Assembly: GCA_947504035.1 (NCBI GenBank)
Contig: CANNGA010000011.1
Location: forward strand, 1 to 64,000
Reading direction: 5' to 3'
Length of the DNA stretch: 64,000 nucleotides
From: an uncultured Flavobacteriaceae bacterium
GTDB lineage: Bacteria > Bacteroidota > Bacteroidia > Flavobacteriales > Flavobacteriaceae
Shown one piece after another: positions 41,924 to 50,791 of this stretch. Made by a program: the position numbers and the translations under genes. The number at the start of each line of letters is the position of its first letter. The stretch's first letter is position 1. The notes under the pieces are model-generated. The model was given only the letters and a program-made list of their open reading frames with translations, had not been told where the DNA came from and did not search any database.

Positions 41924-43264
41924 TTATTTTGCCCTAAAAGCCTCTATATGTTGTTTTAATTTTTCAACGATTTCAGGATGCTGTTCTGCAATATTATTTT
42001 TTTCAAATGGATCTTCATCTGTATTAAACAGTTCTACCTTGGCCTTGGATTTTCGTTTTGAATCTGGTAGAATTAACTTATACGGTTTTGCTACAGCCAT
42101 AGTATAAAACAAACTTGATGCCACTGTATTAAAATCGTGTGCATAAATTTCACCAAAAATCGTTTTTCGCGCTGCCAACTGCTTTTCATCTAAAACACTA
42201 ATTCCTGGTAAAGCTTTTGGTTTTTCTATATTCAATATATCTAAAACTGTAGGTACCATATCGATACTACTCACTACGGTTTCTGTATCCATTTTGGGTT
42301 TAATTTTACCAGCCCACTTATACATAATTGGGGTACGTATTCCTAAATCGTAAGGTGCACGTTTGGAATTTTTTGCAGAACTGCCGTTATCACTATTTTG
42401 TACCCATCCGTTATCACACACATAAACAAACAAGGTGTTTTCTGTAAGTCCTTTGTCTTCTATAATATCGAATAATTGACCACAGGTTTCGTCAAACCAT
42501 TCGCACATGGCCCAATATTTGGCAAGATATTTAGAATCTGTCTTTTTAGAATATTTTTCTAGTAAACGCTTTGGGGGTGTATGGGGCTTATGTGGTAAAA
42601 ATGGTGCATACCATAAAAAGAAAGGTTTCTTTTCTTTGAGGGCTAAATCGACATAACTTGTTAAAGTATCCATGCCTTTTCTTCCAATCTGTAATCCGTA
42701 ATCTCCATGACGTCCGCCACGTTTGGGATCGCCATGCGTCATCCCATAATCAAAACCACCTATTTTATAATTACCATGCCACCATTTTCCCGTTTGAAAA
42801 GAAAGATACCCTTTTTCCTTAAGTAAATCTGGCAGTGTGGTTATAGCTTTAAAATCTTCTATAACGGCTTCATAATTTTTGGCCCTCCATGCTTTTTTCT
42901 CTTCTCTTTTATCTCCAGGTAGTTTCTTGTCATTTCCTAAAATACCATGATCTTTGGGATACATTCCTGTGATTATGGTTGCTAAAGAAGGTGAGCATAA
43001 CGAAGTAGGTACATACCCTTTTTGGAAGGTTAAACTTTCGGAGGCAAATTGATCTAAACGCGGTGTTTCTATGTTTTTATCGCCCATAAACCCATAATCT
43101 GTCCATGACTGATCGTCTGATAAGATAAAAACAATATTTGGCGTGGATGTTGCTGCCTGTGAAAGGCTTTTGGTGTTACTATCCTTACCTTTTGGTGTAT
43201 TGCCACAAGACAACAGTACTCCCATTATTAAGACAGTAACGCTTACTACTTTAAGTGTTTTCAT
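41924..43264 (-). CDS. S1-type sulfatase lipoprotein with CxPxL instead of CxPxR
   Basis: A 446-residue sulfatase-fold protein, lipobox LLSC (Cys20). The metal site is present (LSDDQSWTDYG, DD50-51; CDNGWVQNSDNGSS block). The formylglycine motif reads C90-S-P-S-L94: the Arg normally required is Leu, encoded TTA at 42983-42985. Some S1 subfamilies (I recall S1_16-like sequences with a CxPSLA pattern) share this, so it may be a genuine variant rather than a dead enzyme. It lies between the S1_7-like sulfatase and the GH2 gene, in the same operon. Confidence 0.82.
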   Translation of the reverse strand: MKTLKVVSVTVLIMGVLLSCGNTPKGKDSNTKSLSQAATSTPNIVFILSDDQSWTDYGFMGDKNIETPRLDQFASESLTFQKGYVPTSLCSPSLATIITGMYPKDHGILGNDKKLPGDKREEKKAWRAKNYEAVIEDFKAITTLPDLLKEKGYLSFQTGKWWHGNYKIGGFDYGMTHGDPKRGGRHGDYGLQIGRKGMDTLTSYVDLALKEKKPFFLWYAPFLPHKPHTPPKRLLEKYSKKTDSKYLAKYWAMCEWFDETCGQLFDIIEDKGLTENTLFVYVCDNGWVQNSDNGSSAKNSKRAPYDLGIRTPIMYKWAGKIKPKMDTETVVSSIDMVPTVLDILNIEKPKALPGISVLDEKQLAARKTIFGEIYAHDFNTVASSLFYTMAVAKPYKLILPDSKRKSKAKVELFNTDEDPFEKNNIAEQHPEIVEKLKQHIEAFRAK

Positions 43265-43287
43265 TTATAGTTATTTAGATGATTATT

Positions 43288-46137
43288 TTATTCTATTGTT
43301 ATTTTAAAGGTTTGATTATCGTTTTCAGCAGTATTCCAATTGATAAACAAGGATAACGAACCTGATAAAGGCGCATCTATTGGTGTGGGTTGCGCATCAG
43401 GTCCAAATTCTATTGGTTTTTTCCATTTTGAGCCTACCGCAGAAATCGCATTAAAAAAGTAAATGCCTTCTTTTTTAGGATATGCCCATGTAGCGCTTTT
43501 AGCATTGTACCCATTTACAGGGTTTAAAACTCCTAGAATCACATCGCTATTATTTTGGAATCCTATAGATACATGGTCTTCCATATAAAACACAGCCCAT
43601 TTCCAAGGTGCAAAACACCCTTCGAATTCTGGTTGATTATAAACCTCTCCAGGAATATTTATTTGTTGATCTACAGCATATACATCATACAGTCCTCCTT
43701 GTGTTCGGTTTTTCCAAATTCGCGCTGGCCCCTCGCCTAACCACCGTTTACTTTTAACCGCTTCGGCTTTTAGTTCCATGCCAACACCTGCATAGGCATA
43801 AGAGCCTTTAGTTGTTTTGTAGGTATAATCTAATTTTAATTCGCCGCTGGGTTTTATAGTCCAAACTAAATTTGTAAAACCCTTTACATTTCTGGCTTGT
43901 ATTATATAATTCTCGTTAACTTTTTTTATTGTGGTGATATGTGTTTCTACTATTTCTTTTGTTCTGGCTTTTAAGGTATCGGCACGTTTAACTACGAGAT
44001 AAGGAAAATTTTTAATGCTTGTTGCTTTTCCTTTTACAGCTATGGTCTTTAAAACACCAGTTTCTTTATCAAACAAAATTGTGTTCTCTCCGATATAAAA
44101 CAGGAACGGATTCTCTTCATCTTGGATAACTTTATTTTGTTTTGAGGTTTGAAAAAAGCGTGTGTCTTTTTCAAGGCTTAATCGTTTTTCATAAACTAAT
44201 ATCCCTTTAGTGTCAAAAACTTCAAGTGCTAAGGCATCAAATTTAGGACGCTGTTCTGGCAAAACAATCCTTAACACTCCTGAATTTCCAGAGGCAATGC
44301 TAGGCACCTCCACGTTTCCTGTGGCTACAGTTCTAAATCCTGAGGCCGATGTGTTTGGAGTTTCAAAGGCAATGAGTTTCCAGTTGATCTTACAGTCCTT
44401 TAAATTCGTAACATCGAATTTATTTTGAACGGTTAATTCGCCATTAAAATTGGCTGTTATTTTATCTTCTTTAATCTGTACTGGCGACCAAATTTCTCTT
44501 ACCGCATAGTAACTGCCATCTTTTTCGCCATGAGGCCCTACAATACCATCTGGTGCATTATTCCCTTGATGAAAGGGCTGGTTATTCATATCTGTTCGTC
44601 GCAAGCCTTCATCAAAAAGTGCCCAAATCATTAGGCCACCGCCTACTTTAGAGGTCTCTATGGCATCCCAGTAGGTTTTTAAGTTTGCACCGCCCCCACC
44701 ATCATAAAGGGCATGCAAGGCTTCATTGGGCAATACAATATGATTGTCTTCAAACAAACGCTGCTTTAATAAGGCATAAGAGGGGTAAAAATTCGTTTTT
44801 ACGATATCAAAATCGGGGGAATAGTTTTTATAAATATCTCCTGTTTTAGTCTCATTTTTTAAAGGTCTTCTTTTCTGAATATCCCACTTAAAAAAAGCGG
44901 CATCAAATTTGGGATTATGTGCCAAATGGTTGCCATTACTCCAAAGCACAACCGATGGATGATTGACATCTCTTACAACAAGTTCTTTTACAATCTTACT
45001 CCCCATTGCATCGGGATAGGAATGCCTCCAACCTGGTAATTCGTCCATTGCCATTAGCCCAAAAGAATCGCATAGGTCTAAAAACTCAGCATCTGGCGGG
45101 TAATGACAAATACGCACGGTATTAAAATTCATCTCCTGCATCAGTTTTATATTATCTAGCATATCTTGCCTAGTTAATGTGCGCCCTGTCTCTGGCCTAA
45201 AACTATGCATGTTTGCTCCTTTTAATAAAATGCGTTTGCCATTGAGGTAAAAACCGTCATGGTCGCGCACTTCAAAGGTTCTGAATCCAAACTTTTGTTT
45301 GTAGCTATGTATTGTTTTCTTTTTTTGTTTTAAAGACACCTCAACACTATACAGGTTTGGGTACTCATGAGACCATGCTGCAATACCTTTTAAAGTAGTT
45401 TCTAAATGTCCTTTATTTTTAGAAACTTTTCCAGAAAATGACTTTCCTACTTTTTGATTGTTACTATTGTAAACCTGTGCTGTAACCGATAGGTTTTCTT
45501 TAGAGACTTCTGTAAAAACATCCATTTTAAAATCACCATTCATTTGGGCATCAATAGCAACACGATCTATAAAATTTACTGGCAGTTCTTCAATATAAAC
45601 AGGTCTAAAAATACCCCCAAACAACCAGTAATCTGCAATACGCTCTGCTTTTACCACCTGTGGATGCGTTGCTGGTTTCAATACTTCAACTTCTAAAATA
45701 TTGTTTCCTGATTTTAAAAAATTAGTGATTTCATATTTAAACTCTGTAAAGCCTCCTATGTGTGTATCTCCTATTTGTTGTCCATTTAACTTGACTGTTG
45801 TTTCGGTCATGGAACCCTGAAAAACAATAAAATAACGTTTATCTGATTTTAAATTGAATTTAAAGTTATGACGGTACAACCCCATTTCTGGTCTTGTTTT
45901 ATAATCTTTGTGGTCTTTGCCATAGGTATAATAGCCAAAACCTTTGGTTTCCCAATTTGATGGCACAGGAATGCTGGTCCAGTATCCGCTATTACGACCT
46001 TCAGACATTTTAAAGTCCCAGTCTACAGCAGTATCGGCATAGGTACCTGACAAGTAGGTTTTTGTTTGTGCTTTAAGACCAGCTAAGGTTAAGCAAAACA
46101 ACAGGAATCCCAATACATCTTTTAGTTTAACAGCCAT
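43288..46137 (-). CDS. GH2-family glycoside hydrolase, atypical acid/base site
   Basis: A 949-residue protein with signal peptide (MAVKLKDVLGFLLFCLTLAG, then LKAQ). It has the GH2 sugar-binding, Ig-like and TIM-barrel domains: GLYRHNFKF, RTFEVRDHDGFYLNGKRILL, then ANMHSFRPETGRT. The nucleophile is likely E472 in PNEALHALYDGGGGA. The acid/base position, normally GNE, reads SNG-N-H404, encoded CAT at 44926-44928. The C-terminal beta-sandwich domain is complete. Substrate might be a beta-linked xylose, uronate or galactose residue of the polymer; activity needs testing because of the His substitution. It is 19 nt from uxaA. Confidence 0.8.
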   Translation of the reverse strand: MAVKLKDVLGFLLFCLTLAGLKAQTKTYLSGTYADTAVDWDFKMSEGRNSGYWTSIPVPSNWETKGFGYYTYGKDHKDYKTRPEMGLYRHNFKFNLKSDKRYFIVFQGSMTETTVKLNGQQIGDTHIGGFTEFKYEITNFLKSGNNILEVEVLKPATHPQVVKAERIADYWLFGGIFRPVYIEELPVNFIDRVAIDAQMNGDFKMDVFTEVSKENLSVTAQVYNSNNQKVGKSFSGKVSKNKGHLETTLKGIAAWSHEYPNLYSVEVSLKQKKKTIHSYKQKFGFRTFEVRDHDGFYLNGKRILLKGANMHSFRPETGRTLTRQDMLDNIKLMQEMNFNTVRICHYPPDAEFLDLCDSFGLMAMDELPGWRHSYPDAMGSKIVKELVVRDVNHPSVVLWSNGNHLAHNPKFDAAFFKWDIQKRRPLKNETKTGDIYKNYSPDFDIVKTNFYPSYALLKQRLFEDNHIVLPNEALHALYDGGGGANLKTYWDAIETSKVGGGLMIWALFDEGLRRTDMNNQPFHQGNNAPDGIVGPHGEKDGSYYAVREIWSPVQIKEDKITANFNGELTVQNKFDVTNLKDCKINWKLIAFETPNTSASGFRTVATGNVEVPSIASGNSGVLRIVLPEQRPKFDALALEVFDTKGILVYEKRLSLEKDTRFFQTSKQNKVIQDEENPFLFYIGENTILFDKETGVLKTIAVKGKATSIKNFPYLVVKRADTLKARTKEIVETHITTIKKVNENYIIQARNVKGFTNLVWTIKPSGELKLDYTYKTTKGSYAYAGVGMELKAEAVKSKRWLGEGPARIWKNRTQGGLYDVYAVDQQINIPGEVYNQPEFEGCFAPWKWAVFYMEDHVSIGFQNNSDVILGVLNPVNGYNAKSATWAYPKKEGIYFFNAISAVGSKWKKPIEFGPDAQPTPIDAPLSGSLSLFINWNTAENDNQTFKITIE

Positions 46138-46156
46138 GGTTTCGCTTTTTATATTT

Positions 46157-47764
46157 TTATAATGACACGCCTCTTTTCCACGGTATAAAATCGTGCTGTC
46201 CTAATAATTTTGCTTTAGTAACTACTGTACCACTTGCTACTTTTATGATAAAATCGAGCAGTTCTTCTGCCATTTCCTGTATGGTTTTTTCGCCACGAAT
46301 CACTGCGCCTGTTTCAATATCTATAATATCAGACATTTTATCTGCCAGTTCTGTATTGGAAGCGACTTTTATCACAGGAGCGATAGGATTACCTGTTGGC
46401 GTACCTAATCCTGTGGTAAACAACACCAAATTAGCACCTGCACCCACCAAAGCGGTGGTGCTTTCCACATCGTTGCCCGGGGTACACAAGAGGTTTAATC
46501 CTGGTTTAGACAAATACTCTCCATAATCTAAAACGGCTTCTACTGGAGATGCGCCTCCTTTTTTTGCTGCCCCAGCAGATTTCATGGCATCGGTAATAAG
46601 ACCATCTTTTATGTTTCCCGGAGAGGGATTCATATCGAACCCAGATCCTGCATTAATCACCGCGTTTTCAAAATCCTTCATGAGTTTTAAAAACTTCTCA
46701 GCATCGTCTTCATGTACACATCGGTTCACCAATTCTTGTTCTACACCACAGAGTTCTGGAAATTCTGCTAAAATCGCAGTTCCGTTTAAAGCAACTAGCA
46801 TATCAGATACCATACCTAAAGTGGGATTAGCAGAAATACCCGAAAACCCATCGGAACCTCCACATTCTAATCCGATTCGTAATTTGGATAATGGTGCTGG
46901 TTTTCGACGGATGGTATTGGCTTCTTTTATAGCGTTAAAAGACGTTTTTATAATGGTAGATAACATCTCATCTACCGTTCCCATTTGCTGCTGTTCGTAG
47001 ATTAGAACTGGCTTTTCTAACTGAGGGTTTATGGCGTGTAATGCTGCTTTAAAAGTCGTTATTTGTAAATTTTGGCAACCTAAACTGAGTACAGTAACGC
47101 CTGCGACATTGGGATTATTTACATAGCCTGCTAATAATTTTGCTAAACTTTCGGCATCTTGACGAATACCGCCACAACCACCAGGATGCGTTATGAAGCG
47201 CACATCAATATTATCAAAAACTCTAGTCGTTTTGCCGGCCTCTTCTACAACTTCTTTTCCTGATATTAATGCTCTTAACAAATTTTGGTGCGGGTTATTT
47301 TTCTGTTCTAATAGTTCTTTATCAAAGATCTCTTTTAATATGTCTATGTTTCTGTTTTCGCAAAAAACAAGAGGAAAAAACAACCATACATTCTCTGTAC
47401 CTACTTGTCCGTCGGGGCGGTGGTAGCCCAAAAATGTTTTGTCTTTCCAGCGCTCTACATTTGGCGCATTCCAACCTAAAGTTTCTGTTTTACCAAACAC
47501 CTTCTCGCTTTCGTGTTTAACGTTTCGTGTTGTTAATACCTCTCCCGTATTTATAAACGCAGTTGCTTTACCTACTAAAACGCCATACATTATAATCTTA
47601 TCACCAACATGAAAGGGGTTTAATGCCACCTTATGTTTAGATGTTGTGTCCGATATAATTTTCACTGCAGTACCTTGACAAAACGCCGTAGTTCCCGCCT
47701 CTAGGTCTACCAAAGCCACAGCAACATTATCTAAGGCATTTACTTTTATTAGCTTTTCTTTCAT
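46157..47764 (-). CDS. uxaA: altronate dehydratase
   Basis: A 535-residue enzyme with an N-terminal SAF domain (residues ~8-90, NPFHVGDKIIMYGVLVGKA) and the UxaA/GarD catalytic core (FITHPGGCGGIRQDAE, GLECGGSDGFSGISANPTLG, GSGFDMNPSPGNIKDGL). It dehydrates D-altronate to 2-keto-3-deoxygluconate with Fe2+ or Mn2+. It lies 8 nt after uxaB, its pathway partner. The pair implies that the locus also feeds galacturonate-type units to KDG; UxaC, KdgK and KdgA are not in the window. Confidence 0.88.
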   Translation of the reverse strand: MKEKLIKVNALDNVAVALVDLEAGTTAFCQGTAVKIISDTTSKHKVALNPFHVGDKIIMYGVLVGKATAFINTGEVLTTRNVKHESEKVFGKTETLGWNAPNVERWKDKTFLGYHRPDGQVGTENVWLFFPLVFCENRNIDILKEIFDKELLEQKNNPHQNLLRALISGKEVVEEAGKTTRVFDNIDVRFITHPGGCGGIRQDAESLAKLLAGYVNNPNVAGVTVLSLGCQNLQITTFKAALHAINPQLEKPVLIYEQQQMGTVDEMLSTIIKTSFNAIKEANTIRRKPAPLSKLRIGLECGGSDGFSGISANPTLGMVSDMLVALNGTAILAEFPELCGVEQELVNRCVHEDDAEKFLKLMKDFENAVINAGSGFDMNPSPGNIKDGLITDAMKSAGAAKKGGASPVEAVLDYGEYLSKPGLNLLCTPGNDVESTTALVGAGANLVLFTTGLGTPTGNPIAPVIKVASNTELADKMSDIIDIETGAVIRGEKTIQEMAEELLDFIIKVASGTVVTKAKLLGQHDFIPWKRGVSL

Positions 47765-47772
47765 TACACGTC

Positions 47773-49227
47773 TTAAAATTGTTTTGAAAAATGGAGGAAC
47801 CCTTGTTCTATGCCCTTGCTTTCAATCGCTTCTAAAGCATAGGTTATGGCATGTGTTAAGCCCTTTACCTCGTTTAGGTTTTCACCCCAATACATTTCTA
47901 AACCCAACACCGCTTTTGCTACAGAAGATAGTGTGTCTAACTTCCAAAGTTCAGAAAATTGCGCTTCAATAGCGGCACTGTCTTGTACAGGAAGTACTGC
48001 GCCTTTCCAATGGCCTTTATAAAACTGAATTAAACAGGCAAGGGCAAAGGTTAAATGCCTTGGTAATGTCCCCTTAAGTTTTAGGTATTCTAAAAGACTT
48101 GGTAGGACTCTAACTTTAAATTTTGATACGGTATTTAAAGCGATACTTGATAATTTATGTACTATAAAAGGGTTTTTGAACCTATCAAAAACGGCTTCGG
48201 CAAAATGTGCTAATTCTGCCTCGTCCATGTCTAGGGTTGCTATAATTTCATTAAAAACAGCCTTCTCTACAAATGTACCTGTAAATGGATGCTCTATGGT
48301 TTCTTTAACTGTTGTATTACCATACAATAAAGAAAAAGGTACCATAGCGGTATGTGCCCCATTTAAAATTCGAACTTTTCGCGTTCTGTAAGGTTGCATA
48401 TCATCTACAATCTTTACATCTAAGGTTGTTTTGCTAAATGGTAATGCTTTTTTTAATGCAGCTCCTCCTTCGATAACCCAAAGAAAAAATGGTTCGGCAG
48501 CTACTATTAAATCGTCTTTATATGGCAATTGACGCGTATAAATTTCAATATCGTTTTTGGGATACCCCGGCACAATGCGATCTACCAAAGTATTGTGAAA
48601 TGAATTACATTCTAAAACCCATGTCTTAAATTTCAATCCTAATTCCCAATCGTCTATGTAGCGTAATATGATCTCTTTTAATGTTTTTGCATTGTAGTTG
48701 ATAAGCTCACAAGGTATTATTTTTAATCCTTTGGTGCTGTCGCCATTAAAATGCTTAAACCTTTCGTACAAAAACACTGTGAGTTTTGCTGGAAAAGAAC
48801 GTGGCGGCTGCATTTCTAACGAGTCGCTTTTCACATAAGCAATACCTGCTTCTGTGGTATTAGAGATCACAAACTCTAAGTGGTCTTCTTTTGCCAAACT
48901 AAGGTACTCTTGAAAATCGGTATACGGATTAACACCTTGCACTACATTTGTTATAAGCTTGTGCTCTTGAATGTCCTGCCCTCCTTTTCGGCCTTTCATA
49001 AAAAGTGTATATAGCCCATCTTGATCGTTAATCAAGTTAACCATTCCATTTTCTATGGGTTGTACTATGGCGATTCCTGCATTAAAGCTAGCGGCTTTAT
49101 TTAATTCTTGAAATGCATAGCCTATAAATGCCCTTAAAAAATTACCTTCTCCAAATTGCGCCACTTTAATTGGTAACTTGTCTTCTACTTTTAAAGTCTT
49201 TCTATTTAAACCTTGCTTTGTAATCAT
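47773..49227 (-). CDS. uxaB: tagaturonate reductase
   Basis: A 484-residue NADH-dependent long-chain polyol dehydrogenase, about the length of E. coli UxaB. N-terminal Rossmann part VAQFGEGNFLRAFIGYAFQE; the middle holds ECNSFHNTLVDRIVPGYP. The catalytic Lys/His region is TRKVRILNGAHTAMV, followed by FMEHPFTG-like VKETIEHPFTGTFVEKAV. It reduces D-tagaturonate to D-altronate. Fructuronate reductase (UxuB) is the close alternative, but pairing with UxaA supports UxaB. Confidence 0.85.
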   Translation of the reverse strand: MITKQGLNRKTLKVEDKLPIKVAQFGEGNFLRAFIGYAFQELNKAASFNAGIAIVQPIENGMVNLINDQDGLYTLFMKGRKGGQDIQEHKLITNVVQGVNPYTDFQEYLSLAKEDHLEFVISNTTEAGIAYVKSDSLEMQPPRSFPAKLTVFLYERFKHFNGDSTKGLKIIPCELINYNAKTLKEIILRYIDDWELGLKFKTWVLECNSFHNTLVDRIVPGYPKNDIEIYTRQLPYKDDLIVAAEPFFLWVIEGGAALKKALPFSKTTLDVKIVDDMQPYRTRKVRILNGAHTAMVPFSLLYGNTTVKETIEHPFTGTFVEKAVFNEIIATLDMDEAELAHFAEAVFDRFKNPFIVHKLSSIALNTVSKFKVRVLPSLLEYLKLKGTLPRHLTFALACLIQFYKGHWKGAVLPVQDSAAIEAQFSELWKLDTLSSVAKAVLGLEMYWGENLNEVKGLTHAITYALEAIESKGIEQGFLHFSKQF

Positions 49228-49361
49228 TGTTTATGCACTCTTTTTTTAATGGCATTATTACAGGTATTTTAATAGGGTATTTTCACATGAATACCTCTAA
49301 AAAGCGATATTTACATTGAAATAATTAACGCTTTAACTCGTTGAGTTTCCCTTTTATTCTT

Positions 49362-50789
49362 TTACCGCTTCTTCTTTAAAATTTTAGCTTCACTTTTTAC
49401 ACGTTTAATAGGACCGTTATCTCCTAACAAATACATTTTCCTGTAGTCTGTTCCGTATTTTCTTTCTCCTACAATAATTCGAGCGTCGGGATGCGGATTA
49501 TCTATAAGTGATGATATCACGAAAGCAGCATTTTTTCGACGTAAAAGCACCGTTCCTTTTTTAAAGGATGCACCACCATTAAAGCTATCCCATCTGCTAA
49601 CTTCTCCAACATCGTCGCTCGTTTTACTTTCTATATATAGACTTACTTCTTTTGATGATTTTACTTCTATATCACCATTACCTCTGGGCAGGTCTTTATT
49701 ATTACTTTTTAGCCAATTTTTTCCGCCCCATCTAAAATACTGTATGCGTTTAGGGCCGCTTCTCTTCTCTCCTACATCAGGCCCTACCATCATACAAACT
49801 TGCGGGTTTCCATTAGGATCTACATCAACCACACCTTGAAATGTCCAATCGTCAGGAATTTCCCTTACCAACGTTTTTTGGTCTGCCATTTCCTTAGTTA
49901 AAGGCATTTGTAATGGTTCGTTTTTAACATTTTTCCACACGCCTGTTTTAGTATCAAATACCATGTAATAGATATTATGCCTTTCTGGTATATGCCCTCT
50001 AGCATCTTGCGCGTTTTTATTATCTCTACAAATATGATAATCGAACGCTACAATAATATCATTTCCATTCCCTTTGCTTACCCAAGGGTACCAAGAATCT
50101 TCGGCTTCAATATTTTGTAAGCGTTTATGTTTTAAAAATGAAACAGGCGCACCAAAAGTAACACCATTGTCTGTAGATTTTTGATACACCCAATCACTCC
50201 TGTGTGCGCCATGACGGTAAAACAAATACATATCGCCGTTATCCATTTTTACAAACTGACTGTAGGTTCCAAACAATGATACATTATCTAATGTTTGCCA
50301 TGAAGAAATATCTAAAGGCTTTTTAGAAACTGCATGCAAATTTTTACCATAATGATGATTGCCTAACGGATTTTCTCCATCTGTGGGAGCACCTCCATGC
50401 CCACCAAAAGCAATATGGATATAGCCTGCATCATCTATAAGTATGGCAGGTTTACCGTGGTTATCTATTCTTTTCTTACGATTAGGGTCTTTACCCATTT
50501 CACTTACCCCCGCTTTAAATGGGCCTTTCCATTCTTTTGTGGTATGATTGTAAGACGCTACATAAGGGTCTTCCTTTTCGCCTTGGTAGCATACGTAAGT
50601 AATTCCATTATGATAAACTCCTGCAGGATGTTGTACGATGGCCACAGCATTTCCAAAACCATTATCGGCAAAGTAATCGACCGTTTTATGCGATTTTGTG
50701 GTTTTGGTAGTATCTTTTTGTGTTGATGCACATCCTAAAAGGCAAAAACAAATGCATAGTATTTTAAAAATGTGTGTATTGAATATCAT
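49362..50789 (-). CDS. PL25-type ulvan lyase lipoprotein (BNR_4 beta-propeller)
   Basis: A 475-residue lipoprotein (lipobox LLGC, Cys20) with a seven-bladed-propeller BNR_4 domain. Candidate catalytic residues H111, H131, Y176, R192 and Y234 show the same spacing (20, 45, 16, 42) as the active-site set I recall for the PL25 lyase PLSV_3936 (His123, His143, Tyr188, Arg204, Tyr246), offset by 12. This supports PL25: beta-elimination at the uronate next to rhamnose-3-sulfate. It precedes uxaB with a 134-nt gap and follows the GH106 genes by 2 nt. It is likely attached to the outer membrane. Confidence 0.75.
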   Translation of the reverse strand: MIFNTHIFKILCICFCLLGCASTQKDTTKTTKSHKTVDYFADNGFGNAVAIVQHPAGVYHNGITYVCYQGEKEDPYVASYNHTTKEWKGPFKAGVSEMGKDPNRKKRIDNHGKPAILIDDAGYIHIAFGGHGGAPTDGENPLGNHHYGKNLHAVSKKPLDISSWQTLDNVSLFGTYSQFVKMDNGDMYLFYRHGAHRSDWVYQKSTDNGVTFGAPVSFLKHKRLQNIEAEDSWYPWVSKGNGNDIIVAFDYHICRDNKNAQDARGHIPERHNIYYMVFDTKTGVWKNVKNEPLQMPLTKEMADQKTLVREIPDDWTFQGVVDVDPNGNPQVCMMVGPDVGEKRSGPKRIQYFRWGGKNWLKSNNKDLPRGNGDIEVKSSKEVSLYIESKTSDDVGEVSRWDSFNGGASFKKGTVLLRRKNAAFVISSLIDNPHPDARIIVGERKYGTDYRKMYLLGDNGPIKRVKSEAKILKKKR

Positions 50790-50791
50790 AG

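Noticed and set aside
46584-47000. 138-codon plus-strand frame
   Set aside because: Antisense to the conserved UxaA core; a composition shadow.
49240-49300. terminator in the uxaB/PL25 gap
   Set aside because: A 6-7-bp GGTATT/AATACC inverted repeat is present, but no T-tract follows on the minus strand, so termination is not supported.
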